From assembly GCF_009764355.1 (NCBI RefSeq), contig NZ_LNUA01000032.1, positions 1 to 64,000 on the forward strand: a stretch of DNA of 64,000 bases. Reading direction: 5' to 3'. Each line of letters opens with the position of its first letter. Within the stretch, counting starts at the first letter, position 1. Position numbers and translations under genes: made by a program. Below the pieces are notes generated by a model, which was not told where the DNA came from, ran no database searches, and worked only from the letters and a program-made list of their open reading frames with translations. Below are positions 32,431-41,166 of this stretch, one piece after another. Source of the stretch: Companilactobacillus bobalius. GTDB taxonomy: Bacteria; Bacillota; Bacilli; Lactobacillales; Lactobacillaceae.

Positions 32431-35190
32431 TTATTCGATGATCATGCTCTTCTTAGCACTCTTATGTAGTTTATGCATAAATGGCTTCAATGGTTCTGTA
32501 CATAGTAATCCTAATAGATAGAACCCAATTCCAAATGCTAACAATATAATAATATCTTTGGTTGCATTAGGCCAATATATTCCACCGACTGATTCTCTTA
32601 TTAGATTTACCGCATATGTAAATGGTAGATATGGGTTGATTACTCTAAAGAATCCATCTGATAGTACTACTGGGAAGTTTCCTCCGGCTCCGGAAATTGA
32701 TAGCACTAGGATAATAATTCCGAGTCCTTTTCCGACGGTTCCAAACATTTGGACTAACGAATATAGTATCGAGATGAAGACGAAACTTACAAACATACAG
32801 AAGACAACTAACCATATCTTCTCTTTGGTATAAGCATGCAAGATGAATAGGTTACCTAAGGCTGCGGAGATTGCTTGTAATTGGTTTAAGAAACCAAATG
32901 TTAAGTAACGGCCATTGAATCTTTGCTTGAATGTGTAGAGATATTGTTGTTTCTCGTCTAACTTGAAGTGAACGGTGAAGACACTGGATAGTAACAATGC
33001 TCCAACCCAAATACAGAGAGCTAAGTAGAATGGTGCACTGGCTGATCCGTAGTTTGGTACGTCATAGAGATTGTCTTGCTTCAATTTGACTGGGTTAGAG
33101 AAGAAGTCAGATTCTTTGTTGGCGTCGGACTTCATTAATCTAATAATGGCTCCGAGGTCAACGTCTTTCTTGCCCTTCTTCAATAGGGTAGCGGAATGAT
33201 GAATGTCTTTCTTCAATTGTGGCCAATCATTTTCGGCAAAGTCGTTAGCGGTTGATAGTGCTTGTTCTAATTCTGGTGTCTTGGAGTTAACCAAATTCAA
33301 AGTTGTAGTTAACTCATTTTCAATTGATGGCAATTCATATTGAACAAAGAAGGTAGCCTTAGCTAGTTTGTTCTTCAAAGTTGGATAATCGTTGTCATAG
33401 AAATCATTTAGCATACCAATTCCGGTAACGATGTTGTTCATATTACCATTCAATAATTGGTTAGCGTCATGAATTTCGTTACCAACAGCAGGCAATTGTT
33501 TTTGATACTTTTGAAGGTAACTTAAAGCAGTGTTCAAAATACCTTCAGTATTGTTCAAGAGTCCTGGTATTGATGGGATGATATCGGTGTTGAAAGATCC
33601 TAGTGTGGAACTAAGTTCCTTCAAGAAGCTATTGATATCAGTAACGATTGTTGAAACTGAATCCATAATGTTGATGTTCTTAATTGTATTAACGCCGTCA
33701 GCTACTTGGTTTGCATGTGTTTGTAAATTAGTTAGCTTACTTTGCAATTCAGAAGTATCTAAGCTGTCATAGTTGTTCAAAATATCATTAGCTTTTGTAG
33801 CTAATGTATCGTTCAACGTAGCTAAATCGTTTAGATGTTGAATAGGTCTGTCGAGTAGAGTTAACTTATCCTTACCTAATTGTTCAGCTAGGCGGTTGAA
33901 GAAGTTTTGGAGATCAGTTAAAGCTGAAGCAACTTGACGACTGACTTTTGCCAAATGGGTTGAGTCGGTAGCGATGTTTTGAATAACGGTCTTCAATTGT
34001 TCTTTCAACTGCTGGTTAGTTGGATCTTCTTTGATCTTGTCGATTAAAGTATTGATCATCTCGGCAGAAGTACTGATTTGCTTACCAAGGTTGTAAACCA
34101 TTGATAAACCAGTATCGATGGTTGTCTTGATAACAGGTAAGGCTTGTTGAATCTTAGGAATCAATTCAGAAGTTGTCTTATCAGTAGCGTTCTTAGCATC
34201 TTCGCCTAATTTTTGAACTTCAGGCATGACGTTTTGAACTTTCTGGATAACTTCTAGTCCGTTTTGGACTTGAGTGATACTGGAGCTCATTAAGCTAGAA
34301 ATTTTACCAAAGTCCGTATCCACTTCGTTGATTTGAGTACCAGCGTTTTGGATTTCAGGAATCTTATTATTTAGTTGCTTAGCGGCAGTTCCACCAACAT
34401 CGGCTAATGGCAAAATATTATTAACATTAACTAATTTATTAGCATCCTCATTTAATAATGGCAAATATCCATACATGTCATTAACTTGATTCAATTTTTG
34501 ATTCAAGTTAGGTACTAGGGTATTAGCTTTTTGAACTTTATCCATAATGTCCTGTAATTCAGGGATGTTGTCATCAGTTGTGACTAGCAAGGATTCGAAT
34601 CGTCTTAACATTGGAAGGTTATCTTTGATATCCATTCCCGACTTGTTCAATGCTTGTGTAATAGTTTTACTGATGGTTCCCACGAATTCAGAAGAAATTG
34701 TGTTTTGTAAGGTTGTTGCCCCGGTTTGAGTCAATTTCGGGGCTATCGCATTGATTTTCTGATTTACCTTAAAGACCAGCTTCGGTTTCTTAATAGTTCC
34801 AGATAAGAAGCTGATAATGTCCTTAGAAAAAGTTTTTGGAATATAAATTCCAGCGTAGTAAGAACCATCTTTGACACCTTGGTCTAATTCCTTTTTGGAG
34901 TTGACAAAAGTCCAACCTAGTTTATGATTCTTTTTAAGGTTGTCGATTAATTGATCACCAATTTCAATTTTTTGACCCTGTACTTCAACTGGCGTATCGG
35001 CTGAATAAACGGCAACTTTTAGACCACTAGTGTTAGAATAAGGGTCCCATAGGGCCCAAACGTTAAACCAGCAGTATAGACACGGTAAAATAACCAGTGC
35101 CAGCATCAATAAAGTTGCGGGCTTGGATTTTAATGTCCTCTTTAAATCTAATTTAAATAATTCCCAAGCTTTGATAGAAATCCCCTCCAA
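32431..35190 (-). CDS. YhgE/Pip domain-containing membrane protein
   Basis: A 919-residue protein of the YhgE/phage-infection-protein type. One transmembrane helix (about residues 24-44) leads into an extracellular part of roughly 650 residues rich in coiled-coil heptads, and five or six helices at the C-terminus (from about residue 705) resemble ABC-2 permeases. Family members include the lactococcal phage receptor Pip and the T7SS-associated EsaA-like proteins; their cellular job is unsettled. The start is ambiguous: the TTG at 35190 has almost no ribosome-binding site, whereas GGAGGGG lies inside the frame eight bases before an ATC. It is transcribed with no clear partner. Confidence 0.85.
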   Translation of the reverse strand: MEGISIKAWELFKLDLKRTLKSKPATLLMLALVILPCLYCWFNVWALWDPYSNTSGLKVAVYSADTPVEVQGQKIEIGDQLIDNLKKNHKLGWTFVNSKKELDQGVKDGSYYAGIYIPKTFSKDIISFLSGTIKKPKLVFKVNQKINAIAPKLTQTGATTLQNTISSEFVGTISKTITQALNKSGMDIKDNLPMLRRFESLLVTTDDNIPELQDIMDKVQKANTLVPNLNQKLNQVNDMYGYLPLLNEDANKLVNVNNILPLADVGGTAAKQLNNKIPEIQNAGTQINEVDTDFGKISSLMSSSITQVQNGLEVIQKVQNVMPEVQKLGEDAKNATDKTTSELIPKIQQALPVIKTTIDTGLSMVYNLGKQISTSAEMINTLIDKIKEDPTNQQLKEQLKTVIQNIATDSTHLAKVSRQVASALTDLQNFFNRLAEQLGKDKLTLLDRPIQHLNDLATLNDTLATKANDILNNYDSLDTSELQSKLTNLQTHANQVADGVNTIKNINIMDSVSTIVTDINSFLKELSSTLGSFNTDIIPSIPGLLNNTEGILNTALSYLQKYQKQLPAVGNEIHDANQLLNGNMNNIVTGIGMLNDFYDNDYPTLKNKLAKATFFVQYELPSIENELTTTLNLVNSKTPELEQALSTANDFAENDWPQLKKDIHHSATLLKKGKKDVDLGAIIRLMKSDANKESDFFSNPVKLKQDNLYDVPNYGSASAPFYLALCIWVGALLLSSVFTVHFKLDEKQQYLYTFKQRFNGRYLTFGFLNQLQAISAALGNLFILHAYTKEKIWLVVFCMFVSFVFISILYSLVQMFGTVGKGLGIIILVLSISGAGGNFPVVLSDGFFRVINPYLPFTYAVNLIRESVGGIYWPNATKDIIILLAFGIGFYLLGLLCTEPLKPFMHKLHKSAKKSMIIE

Positions 35191-35230
35191 ATCTCTGTTA
35201 AAACTGTAGTAGTAATATAATTATATAACG

Positions 35231-35986
35231 TTATGACAGCGGATTATAATAAATAAACCCGTTGACCATTTTTAGAATCTCTGAATCATCGTGAAGCATT
35301 GAGTGTTCTGCATTAGAGCCCTTAATAAGATATTCGGTGTATTCTTTTACTCGCGGTTTGAGAATGTAAGAAATAGACTTGGCAGATGTAACGGAAATGT
35401 ATTTGTCACTATTAGAGTGATCGCCGACATTTCCAAAAATGTTCAAAACGCGTAAATCGTCTGAGATACTTTTTTCATTCATAAAAATTCTAAAGTAGGT
35501 TGGACTCATAAAAGCTGGACGTCCGTTTGGCTTGATTCGGTTGATGTTGGGAAGATCTCCCAAACCAATAATTCCGTTGAACGGTGCAGCGATGAGTACT
35601 AATTTTTTCAACCTAGGCATGTAGGGACGCATTTTTTCCTTCAAATTGACCAGTACCAATGAAACGGCACCTAGTGAATGACCAATTGCATCATAAGTTG
35701 TGAATTCATGTTCTAAGCGTAAGTTAAATAATAGCTTGGTTAACCAATATGCCATCTGGTTACTGCCAACCCATTTATTTTGAAAAACAACTTGGACAAT
35801 GGGATGTTCATCCTCAGTCCAAACTCCCTCATATGTGACTTTTCCCTTCCAATCAATGATTGCTTTGAGAAATTGGTCTTTTTGTTTACCGTTACACTTT
35901 AAAGCGGATTCGATCATTTTCTTGGTCGTATAGTCTCCACCACGAAAACCGTGGATATAGAGAATCGGCCATTGCCCTTTTTTCAT
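35231..35986 (-). CDS. DUF915 family alpha/beta hydrolase
   Basis: A 251-residue alpha/beta hydrolase of the DUF915 type common in lactic acid bacteria. The oxyanion strand ILYIHGFRGG is near residue 12, the nucleophile elbow is GHSLGA near residue 110, and the probable catalytic histidine is in AEHSMLHDDSEI near residue 235. No signal peptide remains if the ATG at 35986, behind GGGGTG, is used. The substrate is unknown; esterase activity is expected. It lies 40 bases upstream of the YhgE gene on the same strand, so co-transcription is possible. Confidence 0.85.
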   Translation of the reverse strand: MKKGQWPILYIHGFRGGDYTTKKMIESALKCNGKQKDQFLKAIIDWKGKVTYEGVWTEDEHPIVQVVFQNKWVGSNQMAYWLTKLLFNLRLEHEFTTYDAIGHSLGAVSLVLVNLKEKMRPYMPRLKKLVLIAAPFNGIIGLGDLPNINRIKPNGRPAFMSPTYFRIFMNEKSISDDLRVLNIFGNVGDHSNSDKYISVTSAKSISYILKPRVKEYTEYLIKGSNAEHSMLHDDSEILKMVNGFIYYNPLS

Positions 35987-36054
35987 AAATTCACCCCAAC
36001 AAGATATTATTATATAATTATTATTGAGAAAAATTAACCAAATGAGGTATGACA

Positions 36055-36747
36055 TTGCAAAAATATTATGCAGTACGACGCGGTAAGAAACCTGGAATCT
36101 ATTCAACCTGGGCTGACTGTAAGGCTCAAGTCGATGGTTTTGCCGGAGCTAGATATAAAAGTTTTCCTGATAAAGCGCAAGCACAAGCTTTTATTGATGG
36201 AAAAGATTCATATAATAGTAGAAAAACGACAACTAAAAAATCTGCCAACAAAGTTTCTAATATTGAAGATTTTGACATCGTTATTTATACCGACGGTGGT
36301 TCCAGAAATCATGGTAACTTTAAAGGTGGTCATGTTAAGGATTCTGATAAAGCCGCTTGGGCCTATCATATCAATAACAAAGGCCAGATATATGAAGGAA
36401 CTGGTGGAGAATTTGGAGCGACAAATAATCGCATGGAGATAATGGCCCTAATTCAGAGTATTAAACGATTAAATGAGCTTAAAATCAACCAACAAAATGC
36501 GATATTTGTCTTAGATTCTCAGTACGTCCTCAACGCTATTACTCAAAATTGGCTCAATGGCTGGAAGAGAAGAGGCTTCAAAAAAGCCGATGGTAGTACA
36601 CCGGTGAACGTTGAGTTGTGGCACGAGTTGGATCAACTTTTGCCAACCATTCCTAAGAAGACTTTTGAATGGACTAAAGGACACGCAACCAATGTGGGGA
36701 ACAACCGTGTTGATGCTTTGTTAAATGAAACAATGGATAAAATGTAA
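36055..36747 (+). CDS. rnhA: ribonuclease HI with N-terminal hybrid-binding domain
   Basis: A 230-residue enzyme that cuts RNA in RNA-DNA hybrids. The N-terminal caulimovirus-viroplasmin/HBD module (YYAVRRGKKPGIYSTWADCK to about residue 48) binds hybrids. The RNase H domain from about residue 75 has its four acidic residues in IYTDGGS, NNRMEIMAL, LDSQYV and NNRVDALL. I prefer the TTG at 36055, spaced seven bases from GAGG, over the ATG at 36049, which is only one base from it. It is divergent from the DUF915 gene and convergent with an ASCH gene. Confidence 0.9.
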   Translation: MQKYYAVRRGKKPGIYSTWADCKAQVDGFAGARYKSFPDKAQAQAFIDGKDSYNSRKTTTKKSANKVSNIEDFDIVIYTDGGSRNHGNFKGGHVKDSDKAAWAYHINNKGQIYEGTGGEFGATNNRMEIMALIQSIKRLNELKINQQNAIFVLDSQYVLNAITQNWLNGWKRRGFKKADGSTPVNVELWHELDQLLPTIPKKTFEWTKGHATNVGNNRVDALLNETMDKM

Positions 36748-36748
36748 A

Positions 36749-36811
36749 AATTGTTGTTCCGAACTAAATCCTGCTTTGCCTATTAGCTATTGTAAAATCT
36801 AAATAATAAAT
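36749..36811. repeat. 3' remnant of the structured intergenic repeat
   Basis: TTGTTGTTCCGAACTAAATC, then CTGCTTTG and TAAAATCTAAAT, match the 3' end of the copy at 4699 (from 4854). The 5' two-thirds are missing. As with the other copies, a hairpin terminator and a minus-strand gene end follow. Confidence 0.6.
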
Positions 36812-36812
36812 A

Positions 36813-36882
36813 AGAACAGCGTCTATTAAGAGATATTCAAATACATAACATATGTTTTGAATACTTAATGGAAGCTGTTCTT
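36813..36882. terminator. long bidirectional hairpin terminator
   Basis: GAACAGC pairs with GCTGTTC, TATTAAG with CTTAAT(G), and TATTCAAA with TTTGAATA. It abuts the ASCH gene end; inner segments resemble the hairpin at 21021. Confidence 0.7.
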
Positions 36883-36883
36883 T

Positions 36884-37342
36884 TCATTTATAAACTACTT
36901 TGTAAACTTCACAGACACAGGGAAGTTCTTCATTGAAAGGATGGTGTTCGTCGGCATATTCTTGTTTGAAGAATTTCCAATGATCTTTACGCCATTCATC
37001 TAAACCACGAGTACCTTCGCCTTCGTGATAGGCATGTTCGGCTGAGACTTGATTAAAAGGGACAGTTTCTACAACGACTGTTTTGGTGATACAAGTTGGT
37101 TGATTGTGTCCATCTAAAATAATTCCGTATTCACCTACTTGCGGTAAAGGGTCAGTTTCATCTTGTTTGTAGAGATCATAAGCTGAAGTTGTAGCGGTTT
37201 TAATACCGTTTTTGATGAGATTAGCTAATGAGTCTTGTTCCTCAATGTCATCTTCGCCACCTAGTGAGAAGGCCTCGTAATCGTTAGTTGTGACTTCGGG
37301 ATGTTCTGTTTTGAAGTTGTTCCAATATGTTTTTATGTCCAT
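36884..37342 (-). CDS. ASCH domain protein
   Basis: A 152-residue protein with a single ASCH (PUA-like, RNA-binding) domain. The family pattern is clear: FSLGG near residue 26, NLIKNGIKTATTSAYDLY, then LPQVGEYGIILDGHNQPTCI and the C-terminal EEGTRGLDEWRKDHWKFF-type segment (here GEGTRGLDEW). Members are proposed to act in RNA modification or as N4-acetylcytidine amidohydrolases (YqfB relatives); no assay-based function is known for this branch. It reads towards the repeat remnant and is divergent from the PTS regulator gene. Confidence 0.87.
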   Translation of the reverse strand: MDIKTYWNNFKTEHPEVTTNDYEAFSLGGEDDIEEQDSLANLIKNGIKTATTSAYDLYKQDETDPLPQVGEYGIILDGHNQPTCITKTVVVETVPFNQVSAEHAYHEGEGTRGLDEWRKDHWKFFKQEYADEHHPFNEELPCVCEVYKVVYK

Positions 37343-37425
37343 ACGTATTTACCTCTACCAAATTATAATTAGTTTAATTGTAAATATAGTGGCAATTAAA
37401 TCAAAGATTATTCGGAGATAAATAT

Positions 37426-37512
37426 AAGTGCTTAATTAAAGATAAAAGATTAAACTAAAAGTAAGCACTTGCATGATTGAAAACAGTGCTTAATTATTTT
37501 TATAGTGCTTAA
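37426..37512. promoter_or_regulatory. cluster of four AAGTGCTTAA operator-like repeats
   Basis: Sites at 37426-37435, 37463-37470 (inverted, AAGCACTT), 37485-37494 and 37504-37512 precede the LevR-type gene. The same word forms an inverted pair at 40095-40120, upstream of the sigma-54 promoter. They are likely binding sites of the activator, implying autoregulation. Confidence 0.6.
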
Positions 37513-37522
37513 AAGGTGAACA

Positions 37523-40087
37523 ATGACAAAATCAGTAGATAAAGTATATAAGGTGATTCAAGAGGAATATGGAGATGAATGGACTGATACTAAGACCATT
37601 GCCGATGCGGCAGGACTAAGTAGAAATGTCATTAGTATCTATTTGTCTCAACTTTATAAGGAAGGAAAATTAACTAAGAAGAGTGGTAGACCAGTATTAT
37701 GGAAGATTGCTAAAGATGATGCTCCTTTTCAAAATTTGATTGGTCATTCTGGAAGTTTAAAGGACATTGTCAAAAAGTGTCAGGAATCAATAGTTTATCC
37801 TCCCAATGGTTTTCCTTTAATTATTACTGGACCTAGTGGTGTCGGTAAAAGCTTTTTAGCCAAAGATATTTATAATGAAGCTAAAAAAATGAAGGTTATT
37901 TCCGACGATGCTAAATTTGTGACATTAAATGCTGCAGATTATGCTAACAATCCGGAATTACTTTCCTCAGTTCTATTTGGATATAAAAAGGGAGCTTTTA
38001 CTGGGGCAAATGAAGATACGCTTGGATTAATTGATCAGGCTGATAATGGTTATTTCTTCTTAGATGAGGTACATAGGCTACCTAAGGAAAGCCAAGAGAA
38101 GTTGTTTTCCCTATTAGATTTAGGCAAGTTTTATCCTTTAGGTGAGAATGAGAACGCTCATAAGGTAAATGTTCGTTTTATATTTGCTACAACAGAGGAT
38201 TTGGATAATTTTCTTTTGAAGACCTTTGTTCGAAGAGTTCCATTGCATGTTTCTTTACCAGCATTTAAAGATCGTCCACTGACTGAAAGATTAGCGTTGA
38301 TTACGAATGCTTTCAAGGAAGAAGCCGTGAGGATTGATCGTCGTTTTTATATAACTAATAAGGTAATTGAAGAGTTAACGAAAAACGATGCTTCGGGTAA
38401 TGTTGGAGCTATGCAAAATGAGGTTAAATTGTTGTGTGCTTCAGCATATACAGAAAATTATCAGGGTAAAGATATTCATATAGGTTCTTCTTCGGAAAAG
38501 GACAATTACATAGTTATTGATAAAGACACTGACATTAATGATCGTACTGAATCAATTGATAATGAAATAGATTTGATTAATCAATTGCACTTGGCCTTGA
38601 AGAAATCAACGTCTAAAAAGGATACAATTTCTAATCAAATTTTATTGTTGATGAAATTCTTAAAGAAGCTTGATTATTTAATGGATACAAACTTGATTCA
38701 GTCCATTAGTTATAAGTTAAAGATAGGAATTGAATCGATATTAAATAAACGATATGGACTTAAACTGCAGTTATCAGATGCAGATATTAAGCAGATTAGT
38801 TTTGGCTTGTCATTGTATTACTTTACAGATTACGAAAAGGTTAATATGACCGAACTTAATAGTGATTTTGAAGAACTCTATCCACGGACTATGTATGTTT
38901 ATAAACAATTGTTAAAAGGAATTAGTGAAGATAAGGATTTTGAAGAGTTCAATATACCTTGGTTAGTTTTATTATTTAAAGATAAAATTAATCAAATTGA
39001 GAGTATCCAATATACAGGAATTATTTTGGCACATGGAGATAGCACTGCTACAAGTATTCAAAGCGTGGTTAATAACTTGTGTGGTAATTATATTTTTGAG
39101 GCATTTGATATGCCAATCGATATTTCCATTCATGAGATTAATAACTACGTGCAAAAGTATATTAGACAACAAAAGGATCGAGATCATAAAGGGATTTTTG
39201 TGCTGTTTGATATGGGTTCTTTGACGCAGATGTTCTCGGAAATTAAAAAGTACTCTAATTGCGAATTGCTGGTTATTAATAATGTTACAACGGCAACAGC
39301 TCTTGATGTTGGAATAAGAATTCAACGTAATGACGGATTTAAAGAAATTACTCGAGCAGCTAATAAATTTGGTGAGGCTTGTGGTACTCAATATTATGAA
39401 GGGCTTTCCGATAATTCTAATATTGTAGTTTCCTGTATGTCAGGTGTGGGTCTGTCAGAAGAAATCAAGCGGATGATGCTAGAAAGCTTGTCCAATAAGT
39501 TCGAAATTATAACGATGGACTATAAGGATTTGAAACAGACTTTAGAGAATCATGAACAAAAATTCTTTGATAAAACTAAATTTGTTGTGACGACAACTGA
39601 TATTGATACGAATCTAGACATTGATATCATTAATATTTACGACATTATGGAGAAAGATGGCTATGCTAGATTTGAAAAGTTGTTGATTAATTCGGGAGAA
39701 CAAAAGCCTAATATTGAAGCATTGATGAATAAGATGCTAAAATTCTTTACAATTGAAGGCATAAAAGATCGATTACAATTCCTTAATCCAGATGTTGTTA
39801 TTGATGAGGTTCAACTTATTACCCAGAGATACCAAGAATATTATGATATTTCTTTGGATGGTAAAACCAAATTGAATCTGTATATGCATTTGTCATTGAT
39901 GATTGAGCGAATGCTAGTAAATTCTCGTAAACAGGAGAATCCAAGCGTTTCATTTGAAGGAGATAAGGAAAAAGAATTTTATTCTGTTTCTAAAACGATA
40001 TTTAAGGGTATCGAATTAAAGTACAATTTTCAGGTTAACGATTATGAGATATCGTTGATGTATCAGCTATTACATTTTTATATTTAA
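37523..40087 (+). CDS. levR: LevR-type sigma-54-dependent PTS regulator
   Basis: An 854-residue activator of the LevR/ManR class that drives sigma-54 transcription of PTS operons. It has an N-terminal helix-turn-helix (about residues 20-60) and an AAA+ domain with Walker A GPSGVGKS at 103-110, the sigma-54-contacting GAFTGA at 157-162 and Walker B FFLDEV at 178-183. Two PRD-like regions flank an EIIA-Man-like domain (AHGDSTAT) and an EIIB-like domain (SCMSGVG), through which PTS phosphorylation sets activity. The expected phospho-histidine of the first PRD is not obvious. It faces the PTS operon 120 bases downstream, which has a matching promoter. rpoN is not in this window. Confidence 0.92.
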   Translation: MTKSVDKVYKVIQEEYGDEWTDTKTIADAAGLSRNVISIYLSQLYKEGKLTKKSGRPVLWKIAKDDAPFQNLIGHSGSLKDIVKKCQESIVYPPNGFPLIITGPSGVGKSFLAKDIYNEAKKMKVISDDAKFVTLNAADYANNPELLSSVLFGYKKGAFTGANEDTLGLIDQADNGYFFLDEVHRLPKESQEKLFSLLDLGKFYPLGENENAHKVNVRFIFATTEDLDNFLLKTFVRRVPLHVSLPAFKDRPLTERLALITNAFKEEAVRIDRRFYITNKVIEELTKNDASGNVGAMQNEVKLLCASAYTENYQGKDIHIGSSSEKDNYIVIDKDTDINDRTESIDNEIDLINQLHLALKKSTSKKDTISNQILLLMKFLKKLDYLMDTNLIQSISYKLKIGIESILNKRYGLKLQLSDADIKQISFGLSLYYFTDYEKVNMTELNSDFEELYPRTMYVYKQLLKGISEDKDFEEFNIPWLVLLFKDKINQIESIQYTGIILAHGDSTATSIQSVVNNLCGNYIFEAFDMPIDISIHEINNYVQKYIRQQKDRDHKGIFVLFDMGSLTQMFSEIKKYSNCELLVINNVTTATALDVGIRIQRNDGFKEITRAANKFGEACGTQYYEGLSDNSNIVVSCMSGVGLSEEIKRMMLESLSNKFEIITMDYKDLKQTLENHEQKFFDKTKFVVTTTDIDTNLDIDIINIYDIMEKDGYARFEKLLINSGEQKPNIEALMNKMLKFFTIEGIKDRLQFLNPDVVIDEVQLITQRYQEYYDISLDGKTKLNLYMHLSLMIERMLVNSRKQENPSVSFEGDKEKEFYSVSKTIFKGIELKYNFQVNDYEISLMYQLLHFYI

Positions 40088-40094
40088 ACAGGGT

Positions 40095-40129
40095 AAGTGC
40101 TTAATCAAAATTAAGCACTTATTTTTTTT
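40095..40129. promoter_or_regulatory. inverted operator that also forms a terminator
   Basis: AAGTGCTTAAT and its exact reverse complement are four bases apart, followed by eight T. It can terminate the regulator transcript. Because it repeats the motif found before the regulator, and lies about 75-100 bases before the sigma-54 start point, it is also a good upstream activator site. Confidence 0.7.
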
Positions 40130-40166
40130 ACAATTAAAAAGCTTTATTTAACGGCTTTTATAAAAG

Positions 40167-40184
40167 TTGGCACGTAACTTGCTT
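40167..40184 (+). promoter_or_regulatory. sigma-54 (-24/-12) promoter of the PTS operon
   Basis: TTGGCACGTAACTTGCTT, with GG and GC ten bases apart, is a near-perfect RpoN promoter. Transcription should begin near 40193, just before the EIIA gene. Confidence 0.92.
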
Positions 40185-40209
40185 ATATAAAAGTGAGGAG
40201 GGTAATGAG

Positions 40210-40635
40210 ATGAAAAAAATAGTCGTTGCCTCACATGGCAGCATGGCCGAAGGCATGAAGAACACAATTGAACTTTTCGCCGGACATAATGACAATGTCA
40301 GTTACATTTCGGCATATACAAAAAAGAATGATGATTTGAATGAAACTATTGATAAATTATTCGATACATTCGCAGATGATGATAAAGTAATTATTTTTAC
40401 AGATTTAATGGGTGGCAGTGTTAATCAAAGATTGACTGTCAAAGCACAAAATAATAAGAACGTCTTTATTATTTATGGATTTAATTTACCAGTTGTAATT
40501 GAAGCAATTTTATCCAAAGAGGACGTAAACGCAACATATATTAAGAAACTTGTAGAAGTTGGCAGAAATAGCTTAGGAACTGTCGAATTAAATAATAATG
40601 ATTCAAAAAATGATGATGAGGATTTTTTCAATTAG
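40210..40635 (+). CDS. PTS mannose-family EIIA component
   Basis: A 141-residue cytosolic phosphocarrier of the mannose-class phosphotransferase system. The phosphorylated histidine is H9 in VVASHGSMAEGM, and FTDLMGGSVNQR near residue 65 is the family signature. It passes phosphate from HPr to the separate EIIB. The ATG follows GAGGAGGG directly below the sigma-54 start point. First gene of a five-gene operon with EIIB, EIIC, EIID and an alpha-glucosidase. The short acidic tail (NDDEDFFN) recurs in modified form at the end of EIIC (NDDFFS). Confidence 0.92.
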   Translation: MKKIVVASHGSMAEGMKNTIELFAGHNDNVSYISAYTKKNDDLNETIDKLFDTFADDDKVIIFTDLMGGSVNQRLTVKAQNNKNVFIIYGFNLPVVIEAILSKEDVNATYIKKLVEVGRNSLGTVELNNNDSKNDDEDFFN

Positions 40636-40647
40636 GAGGAAATAATA

Positions 40648-41139
40648 ATGATTAAAATTATGAGAGTTGATGAAAGATTAATTCACGGACAAATCGCAAT
40701 GGTTTGGTCAAAGGAAATGAGTATTGATGGGATTGTTGTTGCCAACGATGCCACAGCTGGTGATGAGACACAACAAATGGCTTTGAAGATGGCTGTTCCA
40801 TCAGGTATTAAAGTGATTATTAAAACAGTTGATAGTGCTATTGAATTATTGAATGATCCACGTGCACAAAATATGAAATTATTTGTTTTAGTTAGAACTG
40901 TCGGAGATGCTGAAAAATTGGCCGAAAAGGTTTCCGATATTCAATATGTCAATTTAGGTAACGTTGGTAAGGCATCAACCGATCCTAAGACAACTTTGAC
41001 ACAATTTGTAATGTTAACTAAACCAGAAATCGAATCTTTGAAGAAGTTAGTTGAAATCTATCCTGAAACAGCATTACAGAATCTACCAACAGATAAAAAA
41101 GAAAAAGCTACTGATTTTATCAAGAAAATGAATCTATAA
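40648..41139 (+). CDS. PTS mannose/fructose/sorbose-family EIIB component
   Basis: A 163-residue EIIB of the mannose class. The phospho-accepting histidine is H13 in VDERLIHGQIA, followed by the typical VANDATAGDE segment near residue 31. It receives phosphate from EIIA and transfers it to the sugar bound by the EIIC-EIID membrane pair. AGGAGG precedes the ATG, 12 bases after EIIA. In many lactobacilli A and B are fused (ManL); here they are separate, as in levan or sorbose-type operons controlled by LevR. Confidence 0.92.
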   Translation: MIKIMRVDERLIHGQIAMVWSKEMSIDGIVVANDATAGDETQQMALKMAVPSGIKVIIKTVDSAIELLNDPRAQNMKLFVLVRTVGDAEKLAEKVSDIQYVNLGNVGKASTDPKTTLTQFVMLTKPEIESLKKLVEIYPETALQNLPTDKKEKATDFIKKMNL

Positions 41140-41166
41140 AATTATCACAGATGAGGAGAAATAGAC

